From: Diaphorobacter caeni
Lineage (GTDB): Bacteria > Pseudomonadota > Gammaproteobacteria > Burkholderiales > Burkholderiaceae_C
DNA: 64,000 nt
NCBI RefSeq assembly: GCF_015354245.1
Contig: NZ_JADKYZ010000005.1
Coordinates: 310,001-374,000, forward strand
Direction: 5' to 3'
This document shows positions 1 through 8,601 of this stretch, in pieces. The first letter of the stretch is position 1; every line of letters starts with the position of its first letter. The notes below the pieces were generated by a model, which saw only the letters and a program-made list of their open reading frames with translations, did no database searches and was not told where the DNA came from. The translations under genes were made by a program, and so were the position numbers.

Positions 1-92
1 AGGTCAGAGAGACCGGCGATCACCTTCGCACGTCGGTGCAGCGCATTGTGGACCGCGCGGGCGTGGTGAGCGGATCGCTGAACAAGCCCTGA
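1..92 (+). CDS. 3' end of an unidentified gene (partial)
   Basis: An open frame enters from the left edge and stops with TGA at 90-92. Its last visible residues read VRETGDHLRTSVQRIVDRAG followed by VVSGSLNKP. This is too short to name a family. It converges on the GMC oxidoreductase gene, whose stop lies 21 bases further on. The coding reading is supported only by a clean frame and high third-position GC. Confidence 0.45.
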   Translation, partial: VRETGDHLRTSVQRIVDRAGVVSGSLNKP

Positions 93-113
93 GCGGAGAT
101 TCGCAGGCGGCGT

Positions 114-1784
114 TCAGCCTCCCTTGCGGATCCACTCCGCTGCCTTTTCAGCGAGCATCAGCGTCGGCGAGTTGGTGTTGCCGCTGGTGATGGTGGGCAT
201 CGCGCCGGCGTCCACCACGCGCAGTCCCGCGATGCCGCGCACGCGCAGGTGCGAGTCGAGCACGGCCATCGGGTCGTCGGCGCGGCCCATGCGGGTGGTG
301 CCGACGGGGTGGAAGATGGTGGTGGCGATGTCGCCCGCCAGCCGCGCGAGGTCTTCATCGGTCTGGTACTGCGGGCCGGGTTTCCATTCTTCCGGTGCGT
401 ACTTGGCGAGCGCCGGCTGCGCGCAGATGCGGCGCGTCACGCGCAGGCTGTCGGCGGCGACCTTGCGGTCTTCGTCGGTCGAGAGGTAGTTGGGCGCGAT
501 GGCCGGAGCCGTCCTGAAATCGGCGTTCTTGATCGTCACCGAGCCCCGGCTCGTCGGGTTCAGATTGCAGACGCTCGCGGTGAAGGCGGGGAAGCTGTGC
601 AGCGGCTCGCCGAACGCGTCGAGCGACAGCGGCTGCACGTGGTACTGGATGTTGGGGTGCCGATGCTCCGCGCTGCTGCGGGTGAACGCGCCGAGCTGCG
701 AGGGAGCCATGCTCATCGGGCCGCTGCGCTTGAGCGCGTATTCGAGACCGATCTTCGCCTTGCCAGCCAGACTGCTGGCCAGCACGTTGAGCGTGGGCAC
801 GTTCTTGACCTTGTAGACCGCGCGGATCTGCAGATGGTCCTGCAGGTTGGCGCCGACGCCCGGCAGCTCGTGCACCACGTCGATGCCGTGCTGCTGCAGC
901 AGCGCCGCAGGGCCGATGCCCGAGAGCTGCAGCAGCTGCGGCGAGTTCACCGCGCCCGCGCTCAGGATCACCTCCTTGTGCGCCTTCACGGTGATCATCT
1001 CCTTGCCGGTCCACACCTGCACGCCGGTGCAGCGCTTGCTGCCATCGGCTTGGGGCTCGACGATGAGCTTTGCGGCGTGCGCATTGGTCCACATCTCGAA
1101 GTTCGGGCGGCCGTAGCAGGTGGGGCGCAGAAAGGCCTTGGCCGTGTTCCAGCGCCAGCCGGATTTCTGGTTGACCTCGAAGTAGCCCACGCCCTCGTTG
1201 TCGCCGCGATTGAAGTCATCCGTCGCGGGCACGCCCGCCTCGGTCGCGGCCTTGGCGAAGGCGTCGAGCACGTCCCAGCGCAGGCGCTGCTTTTCCACGC
1301 GCCATTCGCCCGAGCCGCCTGTGCTCTTGCTGCCGTGCAGCTGCTTGAAGGCATCGCTGGCCTTGGCGGGATCGTCAAGGCGCCAGTGGTCTTCATGGCG
1401 GCGGAAGGCCGAGAGCACGCTGTCCCAGCGCCAGTCGTCGTCGCCGGTGACGTCGGCCCAGTGCTCGTAGTCACGTGCCTGGCCGCGCATGTAGATCATG
1501 CCGTTGATGCTCGAGCAGCCCCCCAGCGTCTTGCCGCGCGGGTAGCGCAGCGTGCGGCCGTTGAGGCCCGGATCGGGTTCTGTGTTGTAGAGCCAGTCGG
1601 TGCGGGGATTGCCGATGCAGTAGAGATAGCCGACCGGAATGTGGATCCAGTGGTAGTCATCGCGCCGTCCGGCCTCGATCAGCAGCACGCTCTTTTGCTT
1701 GTCCGCGCTCAGGCGGTTGGAGAGCAGCGCGCCAGCGGTGCCGCCGCCGATGATGATGTAGTCGAATTCTGTGTTGTCGCTCAT
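114..1784 (-). CDS. GMC-family FAD-dependent oxidoreductase (choline/alcohol dehydrogenase type)
   Basis: This is a 556-residue flavoprotein that would oxidise an alcohol to the aldehyde. The N-terminus carries the ADP-binding Rossmann loop (IIGGGTAGALLSNRL). Both GMC signatures are present: RGKTLGGCSSINGMIYMRG near residue 85 and GAVNSPQLLQLSGIGP near residue 280. The C-terminal HPVGTTRMG block holds the usual catalytic histidine, followed by NTNSPTLMLAEKAAEW. I chose the ATG at 1784 because the Rossmann fold begins a few residues later; the frame is open to 1847 but that extension has no family character. The substrate is unknown. Betaine synthesis is not implied, since no betaine-aldehyde dehydrogenase is adjacent. 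Confidence 0.9.
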   Translation of the reverse strand: MSDNTEFDYIIIGGGTAGALLSNRLSADKQKSVLLIEAGRRDDYHWIHIPVGYLYCIGNPRTDWLYNTEPDPGLNGRTLRYPRGKTLGGCSSINGMIYMRGQARDYEHWADVTGDDDWRWDSVLSAFRRHEDHWRLDDPAKASDAFKQLHGSKSTGGSGEWRVEKQRLRWDVLDAFAKAATEAGVPATDDFNRGDNEGVGYFEVNQKSGWRWNTAKAFLRPTCYGRPNFEMWTNAHAAKLIVEPQADGSKRCTGVQVWTGKEMITVKAHKEVILSAGAVNSPQLLQLSGIGPAALLQQHGIDVVHELPGVGANLQDHLQIRAVYKVKNVPTLNVLASSLAGKAKIGLEYALKRSGPMSMAPSQLGAFTRSSAEHRHPNIQYHVQPLSLDAFGEPLHSFPAFTASVCNLNPTSRGSVTIKNADFRTAPAIAPNYLSTDEDRKVAADSLRVTRRICAQPALAKYAPEEWKPGPQYQTDEDLARLAGDIATTIFHPVGTTRMGRADDPMAVLDSHLRVRGIAGLRVVDAGAMPTITSGNTNSPTLMLAEKAAEWIRKGG

Positions 1785-1940
1785 GGATGCCCGAATGCCT
1801 TGCCTGACCGGTTTTGTGTCTCTTGCGGTCATTGTGCGCAACGGCATCCGGGTGTCGAGAGGGGAAGCGCTGAATCGCTATGAAATTTGTGGCGTAAGGT
1901 TCATGCAATCAGCGCTTGCTAGCGATTTATTGAAGTTTTC

Positions 1941-4900
1941 TCACACCATCAGCGAGTCCAGCAGCCGCGCCACATGCACGGCCTCGCGCTGTGCGCCGTC
2001 GGCGATCTGATGGCGGCAGCTGGTGCCATCGGCGACGACGATGGCGTCGGGCTGCTTGCGGATCGCGGGCAGCAGCGCGGCCTCCGCCATCTGCATGGAG
2101 ACCTCGTGGTGCTTGGCCTCGTAGCCGAAGCTGCCGGCCATGCCGCAGCAGCTGCTTTCGATGAGCTCGGCCTTGGTTTCCGGGATCAGCTTGAGCACCT
2201 CCATGATCGGCGTGACAGCGCCGAACGCCTTCTGGTGGCAGTGGCCGTGCAGCAGGATCTGCTGCCCCGCAGGGCGCAGCTTGAGCGCGAAGCGGCCGGC
2301 CTTGATTTCCTTGGCGATGAATTCCTCGAACAGCAGCGCCTGCTTGGAGACTGTCACGGCCTTGTCGCCCAGACCGAGCACCAGCGCTTCGTCGCGCAGC
2401 GTGAGCAGGCACGAGGGCTCGAGGCCGACCACCGCGACGCCGGCCTGCGCGAGCGGCAGCAGCGCGTCGATGAGCGCGCCGGCACGCTCGCGGGCCTCGT
2501 CGACCATGCCGCTTGCGAGATAGGTGCGGCCGCAGCAGTGGTGGCTGCCGTTGCCTTTTTCGACGGTGTGGATCACGTAGCCTGCGGCCTTGAGCACGCG
2601 TGCGGCGGCGAGTGCGTTTTCGGTTTCAAAGGTGCCGTTGAAGGTGTCGACGAACAGCACGGCCGCCTTCTGGTGCGAGCGGGCGGCGGCGAGCGTGGAT
2701 TCGAGGTCGGAGAACAGCGTGCGGTTCTCGTCCCGCTTGCGCCAGAACGTGTCGCTGCGCCATGCGGGCAGACTGCGCTTGGCGGACAGGCCCAGCACCT
2801 TCTCGCCGAGCCAGGCCGCGCCGGGCACGGTGTTGCGCAGGTTCATGAGCCAGGAGAGCTGGCTGGCCGACGCGGCGTAGTCGGGCAGCTTTGCGATCAA
2901 TTTGTCCTTGAGCGTGTGGCCGTGCCGGGCCTTGTATTGCGACAGGAACTCGATCTTCATCTTCGCCATGTCCACGCCGGTCGGGCAGTCGCGCTTGCAG
3001 CCCTTGCAGCCCACGCACAGGTCCATGGTCTCGTGCATTTCCTCGCTGGTGAAGGCATCGGGGCCCAACTGGCCCGAGAGCGCGAGCCGCAGCGTGTTGG
3101 CGCGTCCGCGCGTGAGGTGCTGCTCGTCGCGCGTGACGCGGTAGCTCGGGCACATGGTGCCCGCGTCAAACTTGCGGCAGGTGCCGTTGTTGTTGCACAT
3201 CTCCACGGCCTTGGCGAAGCCGCCGGTCACGTCACCGCCGGTGCCGGGCGCGCTCACCTCCTCGGTGACGGGATCGGCGTTCACGTTCCATGCCGACCAG
3301 TCGAGTGCGGGCTGGATCGGAATGCGCTTGTACGGCTTGCCGCTGCTGGGCGGGGCGAAGCGGAACAGCGTGCCGTCGTCCATGCGCGGCGTGTCGATGA
3401 TCTTGCCGGGGTTGAACAGATTGAGCGGGTCCATCTGTTGCTTGATCGCGCGGAAGGCCTCGTTGATCGCGGGGCCGAACTGCCATTCGATCCACTCGCC
3501 ACGGCACAGACCGTCGCCGTGCTCGCCGCTGAACGCGCCCTTGTACTTGCGCACGAGTTCCGCCGCCTCTTCGCCGATGGCGCGCATCTTGGCCGCGCCG
3601 CCCTCGGTGCCGTCGACGCGCATGTCCAGAATCGGCCGCACATGCAGCGTGCCCACCGAGGCGTGCGCATACCAGGTGCCGCGCGTGCCATGCTTGGCGA
3701 AGACTTCGGTGAGCCCGTCGGTGTATTCGGCCAGGTGCTCGAGCGGCACGGCGCAGTCTTCGATGAAGCTCACCGGCTTGCCGTCGCCCTTCAGGCTCAT
3801 CATGATGTTGAGGCCTGCCTTGCGCACCTCCCAGAGGTTCTTCTGCGGCGCGTCGTCGGACATTTCCACCACGGTGCCGGGCAGGCCAAGGTCGCCCATC
3901 AGCTCGACCAGTTGCTTGAGCTTGGGCAGCAGCTCGGCCTTGTTCGCACCCGCGAATTCCACGAGCAGGATCGCCGCGGGCGTGCCGTTGATCAGCGCGG
4001 TTTCCATGGTCGGGCGGAAGGCCGGATTGCTCAGCGCGAGGTCGATCATCGTGCGATCCACCAGCTCGACCGCGCAGGGGCCGAGCTTGACGATGTGCTG
4101 CGCCGAGTCCATCGCGCGGTGGAACGATTCGAAGTTGATCACGCCGAGCACCTTGGACTTCGGCAGCTCGGAGAGTCTGAGCGTGAGGCTCTTGGTGTAG
4201 GCCAGCGTGCCTTCCGAGCCGATCAGCAGATGCGCGAGGTTCACCGATCCGTCGTCGGTGTACGGCTTCTCGTTCTGGTTGTGGAAGATGTCGAGGTTGT
4301 AGCCCGCCACGCGGCGCATCACCTTGGGCCAGCGTGCCTCGATCTCGGCCTGATGCTGCTGTGCGAGCGAGCGCACGAAGTCCGCGAGCTGGGCCTCCCT
4401 TGCGCCCAGTTGCGACACCGGCCCGAAGTTCAGCAGATCGCCATTGGACAGCCAGGCGCTTGCGCCGACCACGTTGTGCACCATGTTCCCGTAGGCGATC
4501 GAGCGCGAGCCGCAGGAGTTGTTGCCCGCCATGCCGCCGAGCGTGGCCTGCGCGCTGGTCGACACGTCGACGGGATACCAGAGCCCGTGGGCCTTGAGCT
4601 GCGCGTTGAGATGGTCGAGCACGATGCCGGGTTCGACGGTGGCCGTGCGCTGCGCCACATCCACGTCGAGCACCTTGCGGAAATGCTTGGTGTTGTCCAT
4701 CACCAGCGCCGCGCCGGTGGTCTGGCCGCACTGGCTGGTGCCGCCGCCGCGCGGCAGCACGGGCACCTTGAGCTCGCGCGCGATGTCGAGCGCGGTCGTG
4801 ATGTCGCGCTCTGACTTCGGCACCATCACGCCCACCGGCATGATCTGGTAGATCGACGCATCCGTCGCATAGCGCCCGCGCGACGCGGCGTCGAACATCA

Positions 4901-5102
4901 CCTCGGCCTCGGTTTCCGCGCGCAGGCGCCGCTCAAGCTGCTGGCAGACCTCGTTGGGCGGAAGAACGGTGCCGGCGGGGGCGAGGCGGTGCTGTGGATC
5001 GATCTGCATGGGGGCTTTCAGGTGAGGCGCTGCGGGGCTCGCCAAGGTGCGGTTTTTGTCCGCTCGAGCCGAAATCAGCGACGTTTTCAATTTTGCATTC
5101 AT
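1941..5102 (-). CDS. FAD/Fe-S alpha-hydroxyacid dehydrogenase (GlcD-like and GlcF-like halves in one chain)
   Basis: This is a 1053-residue enzyme. The first half has a PCMH-type FAD-binding domain (PRGGGTSQCGQTTGAALVMD) and an FAD-oxidase C-terminal domain. The second half has two iron-sulfur motifs (CNNNGTCRKF...CP and CVGCKGCKRDCP) and cysteine-rich CCG domains (HHCCGRTY, GHCHQKAFG, SSCCGMAGSFGYE). This layout fuses what GlcD and GlcF, or Dld-type D-lactate dehydrogenases, supply. The likely reaction is oxidation of a 2-hydroxy acid to a 2-oxo acid with electrons passed to quinone. It is divergent from tctC. The start is uncertain: the ATG at 5102 overlaps a predicted repressor site, and a second ATG (MQIDPQHRL) at 5009 would leave that site in the leader. 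Confidence 0.88.
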   Translation of the reverse strand: MNAKLKTSLISARADKNRTLASPAAPHLKAPMQIDPQHRLAPAGTVLPPNEVCQQLERRLRAETEAEVMFDAASRGRYATDASIYQIMPVGVMVPKSERDITTALDIARELKVPVLPRGGGTSQCGQTTGAALVMDNTKHFRKVLDVDVAQRTATVEPGIVLDHLNAQLKAHGLWYPVDVSTSAQATLGGMAGNNSCGSRSIAYGNMVHNVVGASAWLSNGDLLNFGPVSQLGAREAQLADFVRSLAQQHQAEIEARWPKVMRRVAGYNLDIFHNQNEKPYTDDGSVNLAHLLIGSEGTLAYTKSLTLRLSELPKSKVLGVINFESFHRAMDSAQHIVKLGPCAVELVDRTMIDLALSNPAFRPTMETALINGTPAAILLVEFAGANKAELLPKLKQLVELMGDLGLPGTVVEMSDDAPQKNLWEVRKAGLNIMMSLKGDGKPVSFIEDCAVPLEHLAEYTDGLTEVFAKHGTRGTWYAHASVGTLHVRPILDMRVDGTEGGAAKMRAIGEEAAELVRKYKGAFSGEHGDGLCRGEWIEWQFGPAINEAFRAIKQQMDPLNLFNPGKIIDTPRMDDGTLFRFAPPSSGKPYKRIPIQPALDWSAWNVNADPVTEEVSAPGTGGDVTGGFAKAVEMCNNNGTCRKFDAGTMCPSYRVTRDEQHLTRGRANTLRLALSGQLGPDAFTSEEMHETMDLCVGCKGCKRDCPTGVDMAKMKIEFLSQYKARHGHTLKDKLIAKLPDYAASASQLSWLMNLRNTVPGAAWLGEKVLGLSAKRSLPAWRSDTFWRKRDENRTLFSDLESTLAAARSHQKAAVLFVDTFNGTFETENALAAARVLKAAGYVIHTVEKGNGSHHCCGRTYLASGMVDEARERAGALIDALLPLAQAGVAVVGLEPSCLLTLRDEALVLGLGDKAVTVSKQALLFEEFIAKEIKAGRFALKLRPAGQQILLHGHCHQKAFGAVTPIMEVLKLIPETKAELIESSCCGMAGSFGYEAKHHEVSMQMAEAALLPAIRKQPDAIVVADGTSCRHQIADGAQREAVHVARLLDSLMV

Positions 5103-5104
5103 TA
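5091..5104. promoter_or_regulatory. Putative GntR operator O1 (imperfect copy)
   Basis: TTTTGCATTCATTA matches the first 11 bases of the TTTTGCATTCAAAA palindrome found at 9427. It lies 66 bp, about six helical turns, from the perfect copy at 5157, between the divergent dehydrogenase and tctC genes. Assignment to the GntR protein is inference. Confidence 0.5.
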
Positions 5105-5156
5105 TTTGTCACGGATTTCTCCTGTGTTTCAGGGAAATCCATGATTCGTGTTTGTC

Positions 5157-5170
5157 TTTTGAATGCAAAA
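5157..5170. promoter_or_regulatory. Putative GntR operator O2
   Basis: TTTTGAATGCAAAA is the exact reverse complement of the TTTTGCATTCAAAA copy at 9427-9440. Its outer TTTTG/CAAAA arms are palindromic. FCD-type GntR regulators usually bind short AT-rich palindromes of this form. It sits about 75 bp upstream of the tctC ribosome binding site. Confidence 0.6.
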
Positions 5171-5243
5171 CTGCAGTAACTGCGATAAACATCAATGGCC
5201 GAACAGAGCCACTCACCCCCAAGAGATGAAGGAGACACTCACC

Positions 5244-6242
5244 ATGCCCGCAAACAAACCCGTCCGCGCCGTAGCCGCCGCCGCAATCTCTCTGCTGGCG
5301 CTCGCCGGAGCCGCACATGCCGACTGGGCGCCCACCAAGGCCATCGAATTCGTCGTGCCGTTCTCGCCGGGCGGCGCGTCCGACCAGATGGCGCGGGTGA
5401 TCCAGGCCGCCATTACCAAGCACGAGCTGGTGAAGGTGCCCATCGTCATCCAGAACAAGGCGGGCGCTTCGGGCGCAGAAGGCATTCTTGACGTGAAGGG
5501 CGCGGCCAAGGACGCGCACAAGGTGCTGGTCGCGTCGACCGGCATCTTCACCGTGCCGATGGCCACGGGCCTGCCGTTCAACTGGAAGGACCTCACGCCC
5601 ATCGGCATGGTCGCGCAGGACGAGTTCGTGCTGTGGGTGAATGCCACGACGCCCTACAAGACCTCGGCCGACTACCTCGCCGACGTGAAGAAGAACCCCG
5701 GCAAGTTCAAGATGGGCGGCACCAGCTCCAAGCGTGAAGACCAGGTGATCACCGCCGAGGTCGAGCACAAGAGCGGCGCCAAGTTCACCTACATCCCCTA
5801 CAAGGGCGGTGGCGAGGCCAGCACCCAGCTCGTGGGCAAGCACATCGATTCCAACCCCAACAACCCGAGCGAATCCATCGCCCAGTGGCGCGCGGGTCAG
5901 GTGCGTGCGCTCTGCCTGTTCTCCGACAAGCGCAGCAGCTACACCACCAAGGTGACCGATGCGCAGAGCTGGGCCGACATCCCCACCTGCAAGGAGCAGG
6001 GCCTCGACGTGTCGTACAACATGCTGCGCGGCTTTTTCCTGCCCGGTGGCGTGAGCGCGGATCAATCGAAGTTCTATCAGGACCTGCTCACCAAGGTCGT
6101 GGAGACGCCCGAGTTCAAGGAATACCTCGAAAAGAACGCGCTGCGCCCGGATTTCATGGTCGGTCAGAAGTTCGCCGACTTTCTCAAGCAGGACGAAGCA
6201 AGACATGCCGAAATCATGAAGACCGCCGGGTTCATGAAGTAA
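5244..6242 (+). CDS. tctC: Tripartite tricarboxylate transporter substrate-binding protein (TctC/Bug family)
   Basis: This is a periplasmic solute-binding protein of 332 residues, normal for Bug proteins. The start at 5244 is preceded by AAGGAG at 5229-5234 with nine bases spacing. It gives a signal peptide (MPANKPVRAVAAAAISLLAL, cleavage after AHA). The mature protein opens with the Bug-type block KAIEFVVPFSPGGASDQMAR. It would bind a carboxylate and hand it to the TctA/TctB membrane pair encoded just downstream. The ligand cannot be read from sequence; the neighbouring hydroxyacid dehydrogenase suggests a small hydroxy acid. Confidence 0.93.
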   Translation: MPANKPVRAVAAAAISLLALAGAAHADWAPTKAIEFVVPFSPGGASDQMARVIQAAITKHELVKVPIVIQNKAGASGAEGILDVKGAAKDAHKVLVASTGIFTVPMATGLPFNWKDLTPIGMVAQDEFVLWVNATTPYKTSADYLADVKKNPGKFKMGGTSSKREDQVITAEVEHKSGAKFTYIPYKGGGEASTQLVGKHIDSNPNNPSESIAQWRAGQVRALCLFSDKRSSYTTKVTDAQSWADIPTCKEQGLDVSYNMLRGFFLPGGVSADQSKFYQDLLTKVVETPEFKEYLEKNALRPDFMVGQKFADFLKQDEARHAEIMKTAGFMK

Positions 6243-6265
6243 TCGCGACAAGAGGTTGACGCAGC

Positions 6266-6784
6266 ATGTCCGATTCAAGTCAAACGATGGACGGCCACGG
6301 CGCGGAGCGCGGCATCAGCAGGCGCTCGGTCGAATGGGCCGTGGCACTCATCCTGTTCGTGCTGGCCGCGCTGGTCATCTGGGACAACCAGCGCATCGGC
6401 GCGGGCTGGGACGAGTCCACCGGGCCACAGGCGGGCTACTTCCCGATGCGCATCGGCATCGCCGTCGCCATCGCCGCACTCTGCGCGGCATGGCAGGCGT
6501 TCCGGCACAAGGGTGACGAGCTGTTCGTCACCTGGTCGCAGCTCAAGAGCGTGGCCCAGGTGCTGGTGCCGCTCACCATCTACATCGCCCTGATCGGCAC
6601 GCTGGGCATCTATGTCGCCTCCGCGCTGTTCATCGCGGCCTTCATGCGCTTCGCAGGGGGCTACCCATGGTGGAAGTCGGTCGCGCTCGGCGTGGTCACC
6701 AACGTGATCGTGTTCGTGGTGTTTGAAATCCAGTTCAAGGTGCCGTTGCCAAAGGGCCCCCTGGAAGCATGGCTGGGTTACTGA
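6266..6784 (+). CDS. tctB: Tripartite tricarboxylate transporter small membrane subunit TctB
   Basis: This is a 172-residue membrane protein with about four hydrophobic helices (for example VALILFVLAALVIWD and VLVPLTIYIALIGTLGIYVA). Size and helix pattern fit TctB, the small integral subunit that works with TctA. It begins 23 bases after the tctC stop, so co-transcription is likely. A 222-base palindrome-rich gap separates it from tctA, which is unusual for a tctCBA operon. Confidence 0.88.
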   Translation: MSDSSQTMDGHGAERGISRRSVEWAVALILFVLAALVIWDNQRIGAGWDESTGPQAGYFPMRIGIAVAIAALCAAWQAFRHKGDELFVTWSQLKSVAQVLVPLTIYIALIGTLGIYVASALFIAAFMRFAGGYPWWKSVALGVVTNVIVFVVFEIQFKVPLPKGPLEAWLGY

Positions 6785-6857
6785 AAACGCAACAGAAGCC
6801 ACGAAGTGGCCAGCCATTTTTTGAAGCGTTGGCGGCCACATGATCACCCACCACAAC

Positions 6858-6948
6858 GGCAAGATCGCCCTTGAGACGCGACGCGCAGCCGCAGACAGTA
6901 TGTCCATACGGCAAGGCTGCGCAACAAAGTATCAAGGGCGATATTGCC
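6858..6948. repeat. Nested 91-bp imperfect palindrome between tctB and tctA
   Basis: The outer arms GGCAAGATCGCCCTTGA (6858-6874) and TCAAGGGCGATATTGCC (6932-6948) pair with one mismatch. The inner arms GCGCAGCC (6883-6890) and GGCTGCGC (6915-6922) pair perfectly. A small GTATG/CATAC stem lies at the centre. The layout resembles an interspersed palindromic repeat (REP or MITE-like). No coding frame fits it. As RNA it would form a long hairpin inside the tct operon. Confidence 0.7.
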
Positions 6949-6970
6949 GCCTCAAAACGAATGACCAATC

Positions 6971-6986
6971 GAAGCCGGAAGGCTTC
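6971..6986 (+). other. Small hairpin just upstream of the tctA ribosome binding site
   Basis: GAAGCC and GGCTTC pair around a GGAA loop. It ends ten bases before the GGAG that serves tctA. It could affect translation initiation or processing; there is no direct support for either. Confidence 0.4.
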
Positions 6987-7006
6987 GTGAAAGTTGGAGT
7001 CAGATA

Positions 7007-8530
7007 ATGGAAGACTTTGGCGCTCTGATGCACGGCTTCAGCGTCGTGCTGTCGTGGAACAACATGGGGCTGATGCTGGTGGGCATCCTGCTTGGCATCG
7101 TCGTCGGCGTGCTTCCCGGTCTCGGCGGCCCCAACGGGGTCGCCATTCTGCTGCCGCTGACCTTCGGCATGAGTCCCACCTCGGCGATCATCCTGCTGAG
7201 CTGCATCTACTGGGGTGCGCTGTTCGGCGGCGCGATCACCTCGGTGCTGTTCAACATACCGGGCGAGGCGTGGTCGGTCGCCACCACGTTCGACGGCTAC
7301 CCGATGGCCCAGCAGGGCAAGGCGGGCGAGGCGCTCACGCTGGCGTTCACAGGCTCGTTCATCGGCGCGATTTCGGGCGTGCTGCTGATCACCTTTCTTG
7401 CGCCACTTGTCGCGTCGTTCGCGCTCGAATTCGGTCCGCCGGAATTCTTTGCGGTGTTCTTTCTCACGTTCTGCAGCTTCATCGGCATGGGCAAGGAATC
7501 CAAAGCCAAGATCGTCGCCGCAATGGGCGTGGGCCTGCTGCTCGCCGCCGTCGGCATGGACACGATTTCCGGCGAATTGCGCATGACGTTCGGCTCCAGC
7601 GAGCTGCTGCGCGGCTTTGATTTTCTCGTCGTGGTGATCGGCCTTTTCGGCATCAGCGAAATCCTTGTCACCATCGAAGAAGGGCTCGCCTTCAAAGGCA
7701 AGAAAGCGCAGATCGATCTCAAGGTGGTGCTGAAGACCTGGGCGAGCCTGCCGCGCTACTGGCTCACCATGCTGCGCTCGTCCGCTGTCGGCTGCTGGAT
7801 GGGCGTGACCCCGGGCGGCGCGGTGGCCGCAAGTTTCATGGGCTATGGTCTTGCCAAGAAGTTCTCTCGCAAGGGCGACAACTTCGGCAAGGGCGAGGCC
7901 GAGGGCGTGCTCGCTCCAGAGACCGCAGCGCATGCCGCAGGCACGGCGGCGCTGCTGCCCATGCTCGCGCTGGGCATCCCCGGCTCGGCCACGGCGGCCG
8001 TGCTCCTGGGTGGTTTGATGATCTGGGGCCTGCAGCCCGGCCCGTTGCTGTTCACCGAGCAGAAGGATTTCGTCTGGGGCCTGATCGCCAGCATGTACAT
8101 GGGCAACCTCGCGGGGCTGATCATCGTGCTCTCCACCGTGCCGCTGTTCGCCGCGATTTTGCGCATCCCGTTTTCCATCGTCGCGCCGATGATTCTGATG
8201 GTCTGCGCGATCGGCGCGTTCACGGTGAACGGCTCGGCCTCCGACATCTGGATGATGCTGCTGTTCGGCGTGGTCGGCTACGTGTTCAAGAAGCTCGACT
8301 ATCCGCTCGCTCCGATGGTGCTCGCCATCGTGCTCGGCGACCGCATGGAGGACGCCTTCCGCCAGAGCATGCTGGGCAGCAACGGCAACATCGGCGTGTT
8401 CTGGCACAACGGGCTGTCGGGGACGATCATCACGCTGGCGTTGATTCTGCTGTTCTGGCCGGTGATCGGTGCGGTGCTGGCCAAGCTCAGGGGCGAGAAG
8501 AAGTCGGTGCCCGCCACTGATCTGGCCTGA
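7007..8530 (+). CDS. tctA: Tripartite tricarboxylate transporter permease TctA
   Basis: This is a 507-residue large permease subunit with about twelve membrane helices. Conserved family blocks are visible, such as GVLPGLGGPNGVAILLPL near the N-terminus and TPGGAVAASFMGYGLAKK in the middle. With TctB it forms the channel fed by TctC, driven by the ion gradient. The ATG at 7007 has GGAG a few bases upstream. Two hairpins follow the stop, so this is the end of the tctCBA operon. Confidence 0.93.
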   Translation: MEDFGALMHGFSVVLSWNNMGLMLVGILLGIVVGVLPGLGGPNGVAILLPLTFGMSPTSAIILLSCIYWGALFGGAITSVLFNIPGEAWSVATTFDGYPMAQQGKAGEALTLAFTGSFIGAISGVLLITFLAPLVASFALEFGPPEFFAVFFLTFCSFIGMGKESKAKIVAAMGVGLLLAAVGMDTISGELRMTFGSSELLRGFDFLVVVIGLFGISEILVTIEEGLAFKGKKAQIDLKVVLKTWASLPRYWLTMLRSSAVGCWMGVTPGGAVAASFMGYGLAKKFSRKGDNFGKGEAEGVLAPETAAHAAGTAALLPMLALGIPGSATAAVLLGGLMIWGLQPGPLLFTEQKDFVWGLIASMYMGNLAGLIIVLSTVPLFAAILRIPFSIVAPMILMVCAIGAFTVNGSASDIWMMLLFGVVGYVFKKLDYPLAPMVLAIVLGDRMEDAFRQSMLGSNGNIGVFWHNGLSGTIITLALILLFWPVIGAVLAKLRGEKKSVPATDLA

Positions 8531-8540
8531 CCTCGGTTCG

Positions 8541-8596
8541 CCGAGGCCCGATGGGCCTCGGATCGATTGTTCCTGCGGGCCCTGTACGGGGCCCGC
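8541..8596. terminator. Tandem GC-rich hairpins between convergent tctA and gntR
   Basis: CCGAGGCCC/GGGCCTCGG (8541-8549 and 8553-8561) has a 9-bp perfect stem with a 3-base loop. GCGGGCCC/GGGCCCGC (8575-8582 and 8589-8596) has an 8-bp stem. They lie between the two stop codons. Neither has a clear T-run on either strand, so termination may be partly factor-dependent. Confidence 0.6.
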
Positions 8597-8601
8597 GATG
8601 T

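Noticed and set aside
114-1784. Choline dehydrogenase betA
   Set aside because: The GMC family is broad and no betaine-aldehyde dehydrogenase, betI or choline transporter is adjacent.
1974-4814. 946-codon open frame antisense to the hydroxyacid dehydrogenase
   Set aside because: High GC leaves long open antisense frames; the composition is typical of a shadow and the opposite frame has clear motifs.
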